A stretch of 64,000 bases of DNA from Lachancea mirantina (lineage: Eukaryota; Ascomycota; Saccharomycetes; Saccharomycetales; Saccharomycetaceae). Shown in pieces: positions 18,521-28,351 of this stretch; position 1 is the first letter of the stretch, and each line of letters begins with the position of its first letter. The notes below the pieces were generated by a model. The model worked only from the letters and a program-made list of their open reading frames with translations. It was not told the DNA's origin and searched no databases. A program made the position numbers and the translations under genes. The stretch is taken from assembly GCA_900074745.1 (NCBI GenBank), contig LT598463.1, positions 718,996 through 782,995 on the forward strand, given 5' to 3'.

Positions 18521-18984
18521 CCTTTAAAATGAACGGACTTTTATATTTTTCACGAATGCTTGAACGAGTTCTTTAACATAACCACTACTGTCTAACTCTT
18601 CAAGAGATCCCAGTCGCTTCCCTAGTAATGGGAACTGACATACCAATTCCTTGAATTGATTTATTTAGACAAATCTATTTGGGAATTGTCACTTTTGGTT
18701 GAGCTTCTTGAAATGCTCTATTAATTTAAGTACTAGCTTTCTAAGCCTGTAATTCAAAGAGAGTATAGTTCACTTTGTAAAACGATTGCTTTTTAAGAGA
18801 CATACGATCTGTCTCAATTATCACAGATCTTCATATGTTTGGTTGTTCCTCTGCAAAATTCCTATTAAGGCTGCTCGTCTGCTATTTTTCACCATCTCCA
18901 TTTTCAAAAATGATCCGAGCATTTGGTATCTGAGCTGATCTCATCGGATCACTCAACTCAGAAGGAAATCTAACCTCCATCAAA
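18521..18984. other. Divergent promoter region YSA1/SUS1
   Basis: 464 AT-rich bases. No further gene or clear consensus site was recognised. Confidence 0.5.
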
Positions 18985-19422
18985 ATGACTTCCAGTGACG
19001 AACAGACAATGCGCGTCAAAGCGCAAATTCAGCAGTACTTAGTACAATCAGGTTACTATGAAAAGTATGGTACTCTCGTTGATTCCATCTAATCAAGATA
19101 AAAGAACTGCATCACTAACCGTATGCGAATTCCAGACTTTCCGTAAGCCTCAACGAAAAACTACTTCAGGATGGATGGATGGACGAAGTAAGACGAATCA
19201 CAAACGAAGAGATCTCAGCAAACAATACTTCTAATTTCACTCAAATATTGGCAAAAGTTGAACCAAAGGCGCTAGGTATGATTGATATTGTCAAGAACCA
19301 AAATGCGCTAGATTTTTACTAACCAAGGCGCGCTTAACCTAGACATGGTTTCCGCATCTACTCGTGATGAAGTGATAGATCAAATAAGGACATTTCTCAG
19401 CGAAATTGTTGAAACTGATTGA
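18985..19422 (+). CDS. SUS1: Sus1 (SAGA DUB module and TREX-2 subunit), three exons
   Basis: The exons are 18985-19064, 19136-19275 and 19343-19422, joining to 300 bases and a 99-residue protein. The frame is consistent across both junctions: the first splits a Lys codon and the second the Asp codon of KALDMVS. Key motifs match yeast Sus1 (96 aa): AQIQQYLVQSGYYEKL, LLQDGWMDEVRR, NFTQILAKVEPKALDMVS and the C-terminal VIDQIRTFLSEIVE. Sus1 couples histone H2B deubiquitination in SAGA with mRNA export in TREX-2 at the nuclear pore. Two introns at the same places as in S. cerevisiae, with YSA1 divergent and CYC8 next, make the call secure. No single-frame ORF shows this gene, so it is easily missed. 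Confidence 0.95.
19065..19135 (+). other. SUS1 intron 1 (71 bases)
   Basis: The donor GTATGG departs from GTATGT, the branchpoint is CACTAAC near 19113 instead of TACTAAC, and the acceptor is CCAG. A weak donor and branchpoint are also reported for intron 1 of S. cerevisiae SUS1, where splicing is regulated. Confidence 0.9.
19276..19342 (+). other. SUS1 intron 2 (67 bases)
   Basis: The donor is GTATGA, with a consensus TACTAAC branchpoint about 20 bases before the CCTAG acceptor. Removing it restores the Asp codon of KALDMVS. Confidence 0.92.
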
Positions 19423-19753
19423 AAACTACTTATACACACTCCATAGCATACAACGCGAAATTGGGTCTTTGTATAAGACCTGACTATATCTGATCAATGA
19501 TATAAACCACGATTTCGTCGCGTTAATTTTGATATTTTTTCTTCATCTTAAAAGATTTTCCAATGTGTTTTCTCTTCAAGCTTGAAATACGTTCTTCCTC
19601 ACGATGACAGTTTGGTTAACGAAATCAAGCAAGTCTATCATGACTGTCTCTCGCTCTTTGAAATTTAATAATACAAAACATCGATGACTATCAGCCGAGG
19701 TACGATTTTTGATCAATTGAGGTGCAGTAAGTTATAAGTTCAACTTCGCTCGC
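19423..19753. other. Convergent intergenic region SUS1/CYC8
   Basis: 331 AT-rich bases holding two 3' ends; no gene or RNA seen. Confidence 0.5.
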
Positions 19754-22219
19754 TCAATCATCATAATCCTCGTCTTCATCAAAGTTACGCACCACATTCT
19801 CGTTGAAAGCACCTGTGGACTTCCCGTTCTCGGGTTGCTTGACCTCATTGCTGATGGCCTCTTGCTCGTCCTCCTTACGTAATCGAGCCTCTTCTTTATA
19901 TTGTTCGATTGCATCAGCACTGGCTTTAATAACAAATGAATTAGAATTTTCATCTGTCGTCCCTGGATTTTCCTTCTCAGGTTCCTCTGAAGCCACTTTC
20001 TTAACCGGTACTTCATCCGCCTTGGGCTCATTTTCGACAGGACCGTGACCACTCTCGTCTGACGATGGTTTCGAAGCTGTTTCGACCTTAGGGGCAGCTG
20101 GCTCGGGATCTGGTGTCACGTCCTTCGGAGCATCTTCTGTAGTTTGCTCTTTGGCCTGAACCGGAGTCTGTTTTTGCCTCTTCACCAGAGATCCCTCAGG
20201 TTTGATGGTAGGTGCGATGGACGCGTTATTGGGCGAAACCTGCGATTGCGAAGAAGAGTTGGCAGCGGTTGACACTGCTGCATTTACCAAAGTGTCCATG
20301 CCACCCTCAATGCCTCTCTTTTGGGGCAATTGATTCGATGCAGGAAGGTACGACGTCAAAGGCAGAGGAGCAATTTGTTGAGAGGAAGGCTGCGTGTTTC
20401 CTGCTATTCCCTGAGGGGGAGCCATGGGAGGCATCGAGTCGCGATAGGGACTAAAAGTAGGCTGGCCAGGAACAGCCGGTTGCGAAAGACCATGTAAGCG
20501 TTGTTGTGGTTGCTGTTGTTGTGGCATCTGCAACTGGGGTTGAGATAGTATTTGCTGAAAGCCCTGGGGAAGTTGGTGTGATCTGGATTTGAGTTCAGCT
20601 TGAACTTGCTGTGCCTGCGCTTGCTGCTGCTGAAGTTGTTGAGCCTGCAACTGAGGTTGAAGCATACTTTGGGGTTGGTGTTGGACTTGCAAATGAGGTT
20701 GAACTGGTGTTGTTTCCACCTGATGCTGAATCGAAAGCGGCGATTTGTTCAATGGATTTCCAGCATCATTTGATCGCAGACTAGGCTGCAACATTATTGG
20801 AGGTGGATTCGAAACGTTACCGGGCTTATTCTGCGCTGGCAAAACGCTACCATTCGACTGGTTAGAAAGCTGTGCGGTCAACGTATCTAGCCTCTCCCTA
20901 ATGTGAATGTTGTTTGGATCCAAACGCGCCGCTTGCTTATAAGCATCGAGTGCGTCGGTTAATTGATTGCTGCAAGTCTCATATAGAGTACCCAGATCGT
21001 ACCAAACCTCGCTGATGTAAGGGTTTAGTCTAATAGCTCTGGTGTAGGCGTCGAGCGCATCCCGGTATTGGGAGATCTGGTAGTACAACACACCTATCGA
21101 GCACCAGAATGTAGGGTTTCTGGAGTCTCGATTCACAGCATGTTGGAATGCATCGTAAGCCGCTGTATAATCGTTTCTCACCATATGAATACGACCCAAG
21201 TGATACCAAGTGGTGGCATCAGCAGGATCAACCTCCAGAGATTTGAGTAAAAGGTTCAAAGCCGTTTCTGTATCATAGAATTGGACGCTCTGCATACCGT
21301 AAAGACACCCGAGTTGTTGCAAAACTTTGGCATGTCTTTCATTCTGCATAAGCACGTGTTCATAAGCTTCTCTGGCACCCTGCCATTCGCTCATGCTCTC
21401 GAGCACGCCTCCGAGTTGGAACCAAATGTCCCACTCCTGCAAAGGGGCGGGCGGCTGTGTCAAAATGTAGCGGAAACATTCTAAAGCTTGATTCCACCTT
21501 CCTTGGTGCTTATAAATGATTCCCAGGCGGAAATAGATTTCGTTGGCCTTTTCGAACTGTGGATCTAGTTCCAAGACTTTGGCAAACGCTTCCTCTGCGT
21601 AATCCAGAGACCCATACCTGTCGTATAGAATCCCAATTCCGTGCCACAGTTTGGGGACGTTGGGGTTGCTGAGATGGTACAACGCTTGCTGATACGCGGC
21701 GTACGCGCTTTGCAAGTCATCGAGCATCAAATAGCAGTGACCAAGCGTCGCCCAGATATCGCCGAGCTCAGGATTTACCGCCAGCGCGCGCTGATACAGT
21801 TCTGCAGCGCGTTGGAACATGTCGCGCGATCTGTACAAATGCGCCAGCGACGTCAACGCTTTGGTAGACGAAGGGTTATACTGGAGGGTTGCGTCGTACG
21901 CCATCGCGGCGCGATCCGCGTCTCCCAAAGTTTCCGCCAACGACGCGATCGAAAGCCACGTTTCCGCGGTGGACTGCGTCACCGGGTCCATGGGCTGTGC
22001 GGGTTGTACTTGAACCTGGACTATCGGGCCCTGTGGAGCCGCAACGGTGCCAACGGGCCCGGGCGTCGCGGGTGCGATCCCGCCTCCGGACGCGTGCACC
22101 GCGGCCGCAGCGGCGGCGGCGTGCTGGAGACTGGGCGACTGCTGGGCCGAGTGGCTAGCGAGATGTACGGGCTGCGACATGGCAGCGAGAGTGGCGCCCT
22201 GGGTCGACATGCTGTTCAT
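19754..22219 (-). CDS. CYC8: Cyc8/Ssn6, TPR subunit of the Tup1-Cyc8 general co-repressor
   Basis: 821 residues (966 in S. cerevisiae) from the ATG at 22217-22219; the frame extends 17 codons to a GTG. Residues 1-~84 are low complexity with a poly-Ala run. About ten tetratricopeptide repeats span ~85-430, beginning TAETWLSIASLAETLGDADR and including WHGIGILYDRYGSLDYAEEAF and WYHLGRIHMVRNDYTAAYDA. After that come Gln/Pro-rich stretches and an acidic C-terminus. The TPRs bind Tup1 and DNA-bound repressors in the nucleus. The poly-Gln and Gln-Ala tracts are much shorter than in S. cerevisiae, explaining the size. The N-terminal coding region is locally G+C-rich. Confidence 0.97.
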   Translation of the reverse strand: MNSMSTQGATLAAMSQPVHLASHSAQQSPSLQHAAAAAAAVHASGGGIAPATPGPVGTVAAPQGPIVQVQVQPAQPMDPVTQSTAETWLSIASLAETLGDADRAAMAYDATLQYNPSSTKALTSLAHLYRSRDMFQRAAELYQRALAVNPELGDIWATLGHCYLMLDDLQSAYAAYQQALYHLSNPNVPKLWHGIGILYDRYGSLDYAEEAFAKVLELDPQFEKANEIYFRLGIIYKHQGRWNQALECFRYILTQPPAPLQEWDIWFQLGGVLESMSEWQGAREAYEHVLMQNERHAKVLQQLGCLYGMQSVQFYDTETALNLLLKSLEVDPADATTWYHLGRIHMVRNDYTAAYDAFQHAVNRDSRNPTFWCSIGVLYYQISQYRDALDAYTRAIRLNPYISEVWYDLGTLYETCSNQLTDALDAYKQAARLDPNNIHIRERLDTLTAQLSNQSNGSVLPAQNKPGNVSNPPPIMLQPSLRSNDAGNPLNKSPLSIQHQVETTPVQPHLQVQHQPQSMLQPQLQAQQLQQQQAQAQQVQAELKSRSHQLPQGFQQILSQPQLQMPQQQQPQQRLHGLSQPAVPGQPTFSPYRDSMPPMAPPQGIAGNTQPSSQQIAPLPLTSYLPASNQLPQKRGIEGGMDTLVNAAVSTAANSSSQSQVSPNNASIAPTIKPEGSLVKRQKQTPVQAKEQTTEDAPKDVTPDPEPAAPKVETASKPSSDESGHGPVENEPKADEVPVKKVASEEPEKENPGTTDENSNSFVIKASADAIEQYKEEARLRKEDEQEAISNEVKQPENGKSTGAFNENVVRNFDEDEDYDD

Positions 22220-23189
22220 CACGGGGAAAAAGGGCCTTGTTTTCTCCAGTTTTGAAATTTCGATCTGCACACCTGTACCAGTATCTGTGAGACGAGAAGA
22301 AAATAAAACGAAAAAAAACTTTCTGCTTAGCGACCGCGAAAGAACGGGGTCGGTAGCGCAACTTTATGTGACAACCGATTTTGGTCTGTCACCTAATTCC
22401 AGTCAGTTCGTACCCTCAATTGGTGCACAAAAACAAAGTTTCGTCTCCCTTAAAGGGTCTGTTGTGCTTAGCGAGACGAATAAGAATAAAATTTTTTTTT
22501 TTGTGTGGTCTTCTTGTGGGACCGTTTTCGACGAATTTTCACGGGCTTAGGTTTCTGCGGCACGTGTCTTTTTTTTTTGGCCTAAAATCTGTTCTCGGAT
22601 AAAACAACGATAACCCTCCCTCCCTTTCTGTTTACTTCGTTGCTCCTGTATCCCCTTGCTGCGGCTGCTACTCGCTCACCGAAGAGATTCCCCCAGAAAT
22701 GACCACAAACGCGGGTGGGTCGTAGCTCGCTTTCACTCGCTTTTCCTGTATGCAGCAGGTGCCTTCGACAAAAACGAAAAAAAGGAAAACAGCGTTTTTT
22801 AGCGGACTTTGGGTCACCCTGCTTCTGAGCAAATTTTCTTTTTTTCCTGTTGCTTTCTTTTAGCTTTCCTATGCTTCCCCTGCCTTTTCTTTTCCGCTTG
22901 TGTTCTGTCGGGTAACCCCAACGACGGTCATGGGAGACCACGGGCGACCACGGGCGATCACAGCGCCAGTGGCGACGGCGGTTTCCGGACAAACAGACAG
23001 GGGCAAGGCTCTGAGTAACTTGAGCAGTTGCAAGTTTTTGCCCGCGGTAAATCCGGTGTGTGTGTGTGTTTCACCCCTCGGATGCCTCACAATACAGCGT
23101 AGTCGCCTGAGTGGGACGCTGCTTATCGCTGAGCACTGCAAAACGTGCTGCAATGCAATACGCAATCTAGACTGATCGACAGAAACTGC

Positions 23190-23423
23190 TATATAGGGTA
23201 GTGTTGTATAGAGCTGTGACTGCAAGTGCCTCTGCAGGTGTCACTGCGAGTGGCGCCCGGGGATCGAGTTCTTGGCAGTGGACAGCTGAGCTGGGCCGGT
23301 AGGTGTCTCGGCGGCAATCACGTCCTGGATCAATAACCATGTCTCTTTTGAATTAGCTCTGGGATCTAAAAGCAATATGACGTAGCGACGAGAGCAAACG
23401 CAGTTTGCTCTCGTCTGCTTTTT
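23190..23423 (+). ncRNA. Candidate structured RNA locus, tentative
   Basis: Within a gene-free region, in this order: TATATAG at 23190; a tRNA box-A-like CTGCGAGTGG at 23244; a 6-bp inverted repeat CACTGC (23242-23247) with GCAGTG (23275-23280); a box-B-like GGATCGAGTTC at 23261-23271; a perfect 13-bp hairpin with a 3-base loop at 23387-23415; and a T5 run at 23419-23423. TATA, box A and T-run spacing would fit a Pol III gene. Against this, boxes A and B are only 7 bases apart, too close for normal TFIIIC contact, and I recognise no known RNA (not U1, U2, U4, U5, U6, SRP, RNase P or MRP). Confidence 0.25.
23387..23415. repeat. Perfect 13-bp inverted repeat (hairpin) followed by a T run
   Basis: GACGAGAGCAAAC, loop GCA, GTTTGCTCTCGTC. 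The stem can extend by AGC/GCT beyond a single bulged T. TTTTT follows at 23419-23423, giving a terminator-like shape unusual in a yeast intergenic region. Confidence 0.95.
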
Positions 23424-24361
23424 GTGGATTGGGGTATCTGGGTGGTTGGGGGCAGGGCGGCACGCGCGTCACGCCGCGCCCCCTGCGCTTGGTTTTGTGT
23501 CTCTGTCTCGTGTTTGTTTTTTTTTTCGGAGACAACCTCGAGAGGAAAAGGGGTGAGCGGCTTCTGGCGAACGCCTCTCAGAGCTTCCCATTCTCGAGAG
23601 ATACTGTATAAGAAGGACACTGGAGCGACCTCCGCGGTGGTTATGTGCTCTTGCCTCGAGTTTCGCAGACGGTTCTTGTTTCCCGTCGCCAGCCCGAAGG
23701 CTTTCTTCGAGATCATCATTCGTACGTACTGCAGCTTCTTGAACTACCTTCCCTCACCCCGTATAGGAATCGCCTAGCAGTGCAGCATTTCGCGCCACTG
23801 CGGCAGATCAAACTGCTTTCGAACAGGGCATCTGTCACGTGACTGCTTGAAAGGTAACGACGAGGTCGTCAACGGTGAGAGGGTCTTTTGGCGTGGAAGA
23901 CGGCTCTGTAAGAGTGCTCGGGAGCGGAGAAGGATGGGCCCAGAAATGAGCCAAGGCAAGAAAAAATCGAAGAAAAAAAACAGCCGTAGGATTGGACCCT
24001 AAGCAGTTGATCGGCTTTGGCTGGCCCCGTTGGGAAATCAGCACGCGTGGTGGAACGTCACTTAGAGACGATAAATTCGAGAATCCATCGGTGCATCGTT
24101 GTCATCGTGCTCGGCAACCAAAGTTTCTGTGAAGTCACTCCCGCGTTAGGTGTGATACCAACAAGGCGTTTTCCCAGGGTCTTCAAGGTCTTCTTTTTCC
24201 TCTTTGTCTTCTTTGCCCAGTGCTCGTGATTTGTTTGGTCCTTTTTTTTTTCCTCCCTCTACGCCGCCGCGTCGTAGTCTATTTTTCAACATTCAAATCT
24301 ATCTGAAATTCTACTCACGCGAATAGGTTACGCATTCGAAGCAGCAGCGCACTTGTAAGGC

Positions 24362-25867
24362 ATGAAGATCGCCACAGCTTCGGTCTCCCTGGCAGGAGCA
24401 GTACTGACCCTGATCTTGCTGTTGCGAGTGCTAGGCGTCCGTTTTCTGGCAGGATTCGGTGGGTCTTTGTTCGTGTCGACGTACGTGCCGTCTTTCAAAA
24501 ACATCCCAGACGTGGAATACTATGATCTTCGCAATTATCAAGGCAACAAGGACGGGTGGCAACGCAGCGACCGTGTACTGTTCACAGTGCCGCTTCGTGA
24601 TGCGGCTGAGCATCTGCCCATGTTTTTCGAGCACATGCTTCAAATCAGCTATCCTCACCACCTCATCGACTTGTCATTCCTGGTGAGTGACTCCTCAGAT
24701 GACACCATGGGCGTGCTGCTCTCGAATTTACAACGCGCGCAATCCCAACCGGACCGCAGCAAAAGATTCGGAAACATCGAGATTTACGAAAAGGACTTTG
24801 GTCAGGTGATCGGGCAATCTTTCTCTGACCGACACGGTTTCGCCGCCCAGGGACCGCGTCGTAAGCTCATGGCGCGTGCCCGTAACTGGCTTGGGTCTGT
24901 TGCGGTCAAACCGTATCACTCTTGGGTTTACTGGCGTGATGTCGACGTGCAAACCATTCCAAAGACCATTTTGGAGGACCTCATGCACCACGACCGCGAC
25001 GTGATCGTCCCCAATGTGTGGAGACCACTTCCAGACTGGCTCGGGAACATACAGCCCTACGATTTGAACTCGTGGCAAGAGTCGGAAGGTGGACTTCAAT
25101 TGGCTGACTCCCTAGACGAAGACGCCGTCATCGTCGAGGGATACCCGGAATATGCCACCTGGAGACCACACTTGGCTTACATGCGTGACCCTAGTGGGAA
25201 CCCCGAAGACGAAATGGAACTCGACGGTATTGGCGGTGTCTCCATCTTGTCGAAGGCCAAAGTTTTCCGGGCTGGGTCCCATTTTCCGGCCTTTTCATTT
25301 GAAAAGCACGCAGAAACCGAGGCCTTCGGCAAACTTTCCAGAAGACTTGGATACAGCGTAATTGGTCTGCCCCACTACGTTATCTGGCACATTTACGAAC
25401 CATCGTCGGATGACTTGAAATACATGGCATGGATGGCAGAGGAGGAAAAACGTAAGATTGAAGAATCACGTATTCGGGAATTCTACGACCGTGTGTGGGG
25501 TGCCGCGTTTGACGACGTTCGCGACGATTGGGAGATCGAACGCACACAGGTGCTCAAAAACATAGACCCCAACGTTCTCGACCGTCAAATCGTTGTTGAT
25601 TGGAGCAGTGACGAGGACGATTATCCCGACACACCACCCAACGATCAAGGACGTGACGCTGCCGGTTCCAAACATGCTGCGGCTCTCAACAAACTCGAAG
25701 AAGAAGATGAAAACTCAGACGTCGCCGGTGGTGCCGGTGCCGCGGCTAAGCCTGCTGCTGCCAAAGCTGCTGCCGGTAAACCCGCTGCGGGTAAACCTGC
25801 TGCTGGCGCGGCTGCTGGACCTGCTGCAGGTCTAGAGGTGCCTCTGGATTTTGATCCAGGCGTTTAG
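24362..25867 (+). CDS. ANP1: Anp1, subunit of Golgi mannan polymerase II (GT62)
   Basis: 501 residues (500 in S. cerevisiae). A short cytosolic tail and a signal-anchor helix (~6-24) make it a type II Golgi protein. The lumenal domain is nearly identical to yeast Anp1 in long blocks: YYDLRNYQGNKDGW, LIDLSFLVSDSSDDTMGVLL, the DxD-type WRDVDVQ near ~190 and LDGIGGVSILSKAKVF. It extends the alpha-1,6-mannose backbone of N-glycan outer chains together with Mnn9 and its partners. The poly-Gln segment of S. cerevisiae Anp1 is replaced by an Ala/Pro/Lys-rich repeat (~455-490, units like AAAGKPAAGKP), but the terminal VPLDFDP motif is kept. RAD23 follows, as in YEL036C-YEL037C. Confidence 0.96.
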   Translation: MKIATASVSLAGAVLTLILLLRVLGVRFLAGFGGSLFVSTYVPSFKNIPDVEYYDLRNYQGNKDGWQRSDRVLFTVPLRDAAEHLPMFFEHMLQISYPHHLIDLSFLVSDSSDDTMGVLLSNLQRAQSQPDRSKRFGNIEIYEKDFGQVIGQSFSDRHGFAAQGPRRKLMARARNWLGSVAVKPYHSWVYWRDVDVQTIPKTILEDLMHHDRDVIVPNVWRPLPDWLGNIQPYDLNSWQESEGGLQLADSLDEDAVIVEGYPEYATWRPHLAYMRDPSGNPEDEMELDGIGGVSILSKAKVFRAGSHFPAFSFEKHAETEAFGKLSRRLGYSVIGLPHYVIWHIYEPSSDDLKYMAWMAEEEKRKIEESRIREFYDRVWGAAFDDVRDDWEIERTQVLKNIDPNVLDRQIVVDWSSDEDDYPDTPPNDQGRDAAGSKHAAALNKLEEEDENSDVAGGAGAAAKPAAAKAAAGKPAAGKPAAGAAAGPAAGLEVPLDFDPGV

Positions 25868-26378
25868 TCATTGATTCTTCACATTGTTAAGCATTACATT
25901 CAAGATTGGAAGAGAAACAAAGAAATAGAAAATAATCGAAATGAAAAAGATCTAAAGAACCAGCAAATATGTCTTCCTCATACTGCTCAAGCTATTGAGC
26001 AGCTTTCTTTTGACAAGACAAATCATTCTGCTTGAAGAACCCATTGTAATTTTTATGGCTCTTTTGCGAAACAGAGAGCCTTCTCGAAGATATATGTAAT
26101 CAAGTATAAACTGGTGAAGACATGCGTACGAGCGTACCGAGTCCATCAATACCAAGCAAGTTTACGATGAACCGAGCGGTTCAGTCTTCAACAACAAGTT
26201 GAGTTCTCGTAGGCGACATGCACGTCATTCCTTTAACTGTCGATACATCTCATGAGACGAAGGAAAAAATCGGCCTTGCAAACCAGTAGTCCTAAAAATC
26301 TTTGACTTTCTCAAGTTCCCTCTTACCCCAGGGTGGCAAAATCGAGCCTATAAGATCAGAGTTGGTAGGGCATTTGGC
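25868..26378. other. Intergenic region ANP1-RAD23 holding the RAD23 promoter
   Basis: 511 bases. The PACE element is at 26332; otherwise nothing recognised. Confidence 0.5.
26332..26340 (+). promoter_or_regulatory. PACE (Rpn4 site, GGTGGCAAA) upstream of RAD23
   Basis: An exact PACE nonamer, 39-47 bases before the RAD23 ATG. Rpn4 drives proteasome genes, and yeast RAD23 carries a PACE site. It sits close to the start codon, so the transcription start must be short-leadered or the site must act from the leader region. Confidence 0.75.
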
Positions 26379-27560
26379 ATGGTCACATTAAATTTTAAAG
26401 ACTTCAAGAAGGAGAGAATCAGCCTAGAGCTGGAACTTAGTGCATTTGTTTCGGATGTCAAACAGCAGTTAGCGCAACTTAAAAGTTGTGAAGAGTCTCA
26501 GATCAAATTGATCTATTCTGGTAAAGTTCTGCAAGATGACAAGACGCTTGAGGATTGCAAGTTGAAAGACGGAGACCAGGTAATTTTCATGGTGTCTAAA
26601 AAGAAGTCAACCACTACAAAGACGACAGTAGCACCAAGTGAAAATGATAACGACGTAAATATGACGCCAGTGACCAGTGAAAATGCCAGGGATCAGGGAG
26701 CGCAGCAACAGACCAGCCAATCAGGTGACGTACAGGCGGAAGAAGCCTCAACTTCCACAGACCAGACCCAAACGGGATTCGTCACTGGGTCTCAGCGGGA
26801 CGAGACGATTCAACGGATCATGGAAATGGGTTACGACCGCCAGCAAGTGGAGTCAGCTTTGAGAGCCGCATTTAACAATCCCGACAGGGCCGTCGAGTAT
26901 CTTTTGATGGGAATACCTGAACACTTACAGCAGCGACAAGCCTTGAACGCGCAAGCGCAGTCATCCGCGGAAACTCCCTCCCAGCATACCCAGGGCCAAG
27001 AATCTAGACAAGTTGAACAAGCCCAGACGGCCGATGACGATCTTTTCGCACAAGCAGCTGCGTCCATAGGTGAAGAAGAAGGTGGAGACAGCGGCAGAGT
27101 ACCGGGCACGATTGGATTGACAATGGAAGACTTGCTTGCGCTCAGACAGGTGGTAATAGGCAACCCAGAAGCTTTACCTCCTTTACTTGAGAGCCTGAGC
27201 GCAAGATATCCAGAATTGCGCGAACGTATCATGAGCAGTCCCGAAACGTTCATCAGCATGCTTCTCGAAGCCGTTGGAGGGTCTTTGCCGGAGGGGCTAG
27301 TTGAGGGTGGTGACAGCGGTGACGCTGCAGGCATTGAAGATTTGCAGGGAGGAGGAGAAGAAGGCGCAGAAGGCCCTGTAGAGGGTGCTGAAGCGGGTGC
27401 AGGTCCGACAATCGAATTGACACCGCAAGATCAAGAAGCCATTGTACGTCTGTGTGAACTTGGATTTGAGAGATCTCTTGTCCTCCAAGTCTATTTTGCT
27501 TGCGACAAGAACGAGGAAGTTGCTGCCAACATGCTTTTCAGCGATTACAATGACGAGTAA
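26379..27560 (+). CDS. RAD23: Rad23, ubiquitin-receptor and nucleotide-excision-repair protein
   Basis: 393 residues (398 in S. cerevisiae), with the complete domain set in order. The ubiquitin-like domain is 1-~76 ([24 protein letters not shown]). UBA1 is ~139-180 ([21 protein letters not shown]). The Rad4/XPC-binding domain is ~247-300 ([20 protein letters not shown]). UBA2 is ~350-390 ([20 protein letters not shown]). Acidic and Gln-rich linkers join them. Rad23 delivers ubiquitylated proteins to the proteasome and stabilises Rad4 in DNA repair. It is convergent with UTR4, as YEL037C/YEL038W are. Confidence 0.98.
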   Translation: MVTLNFKDFKKERISLELELSAFVSDVKQQLAQLKSCEESQIKLIYSGKVLQDDKTLEDCKLKDGDQVIFMVSKKKSTTTKTTVAPSENDNDVNMTPVTSENARDQGAQQQTSQSGDVQAEEASTSTDQTQTGFVTGSQRDETIQRIMEMGYDRQQVESALRAAFNNPDRAVEYLLMGIPEHLQQRQALNAQAQSSAETPSQHTQGQESRQVEQAQTADDDLFAQAAASIGEEEGGDSGRVPGTIGLTMEDLLALRQVVIGNPEALPPLLESLSARYPELRERIMSSPETFISMLLEAVGGSLPEGLVEGGDSGDAAGIEDLQGGGEEGAEGPVEGAEAGAGPTIELTPQDQEAIVRLCELGFERSLVLQVYFACDKNEEVAANMLFSDYNDE

Positions 27561-27691
27561 TTAAAACGTGTATTACATGGTTCGCCATAAGAAGCTAATA
27601 CCATCCACAGTGTCGTGAATAATCCGAATTTAATGTGTATAAGCGGAAATGATCGTTGCGCCAAACTTTATAGCATTTTGCGCTGGATCTG

Positions 27692-28351
27692 TCAATGAAG
27701 TCCTGCAAAATTCAAAACTTCTTCGAAGCGAACGGTTTGTTCCTGTACAGGGTTCCCAGGTCTCACTACGAGTTTACACTGGAAGCCAGCCGCCGCTGCA
27801 GCCCTCAATTCCAAGATACTGTCGCTCAGAAAAAGCACATGTCCCGGGTTTTCGTTAATGGATTCCGCGATTCGCTTGTACGAAGTGGTTTCTGATTTCC
27901 GACCTGACGTGTTGATGTCGAAGTTACCCGCGATGTCGGGGCACAAGTCTATCACGCCGCCTTCACCATCATCGACGTATTGGAACAACAACTTCTGAGC
28001 CTTCACGGAGCCGCTCGAATAAATATACACCGTTTTCTTGGTTTCTTTGATGAATTTGATCGCGTCAGCATACACGGGGGCCTTTATTTCCCCAGTTCTG
28101 TAGCCTTCTTCCCATACGTAACCTTGCAAATCCTTCAAAATGGGATCTTTCACGTCCTGCGCCACTAACGCCTTTATATGAGCCACCACATCCTCTTTAC
28201 CGAATTTTGCGAGCAGTTCTCGGATATTTGAGTTCGACGACTGCGGAAGACTTTCCAACTTGTCGAGAAAATACGGGAAAAGCGTATCTTTCACAAAGGA
28301 TATTGGACATACCGTGCCCTCAATGTCAAGAACAATTGAGCTAATGGCCAT
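27692..28351 (-). CDS. UTR4: Utr4, enolase-phosphatase E1 of methionine salvage
   Basis: 219 residues from the ATG at 28349-28351; the frame continues 41 codons upstream without homology. It is a HAD-family phosphatase: motif I is DIEGTVCPISFV with the nucleophile Asp near residue 8, motif II is YIYSSGS and motif III FLSDSILELRAA. It converts the 2,3-diketo-5-methylthio intermediate through enolisation and dephosphorylation in the cytosol. A TCACGTGA Cbf1-type site lies about 530 bases upstream in the shared region with cytochrome c, plausible for a sulfur-pathway gene but distant. Confidence 0.95.
   Translation of the reverse strand: MAISSIVLDIEGTVCPISFVKDTLFPYFLDKLESLPQSSNSNIRELLAKFGKEDVVAHIKALVAQDVKDPILKDLQGYVWEEGYRTGEIKAPVYADAIKFIKETKKTVYIYSSGSVKAQKLLFQYVDDGEGGVIDLCPDIAGNFDINTSGRKSETTSYKRIAESINENPGHVLFLSDSILELRAAAAAGFQCKLVVRPGNPVQEQTVRFEEVLNFAGLH

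Larger units (their letters stand above)
22220..24361. other. 2.1-kb gene-free divergent region between CYC8 and ANP1
   Basis: Several T-rich tracts (near 22490, 22568, 23518 and 24242), a TG microsatellite near 23057-23070 and a very strong hairpin at 23387-23415 are present. No frame here looks protein-coding; the ORFs are low complexity and overlap one another. It marks the join between the YBR111-112 and YEL036-048 synteny blocks. Length and internal structure leave room for a non-coding RNA gene. Confidence 0.5.
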
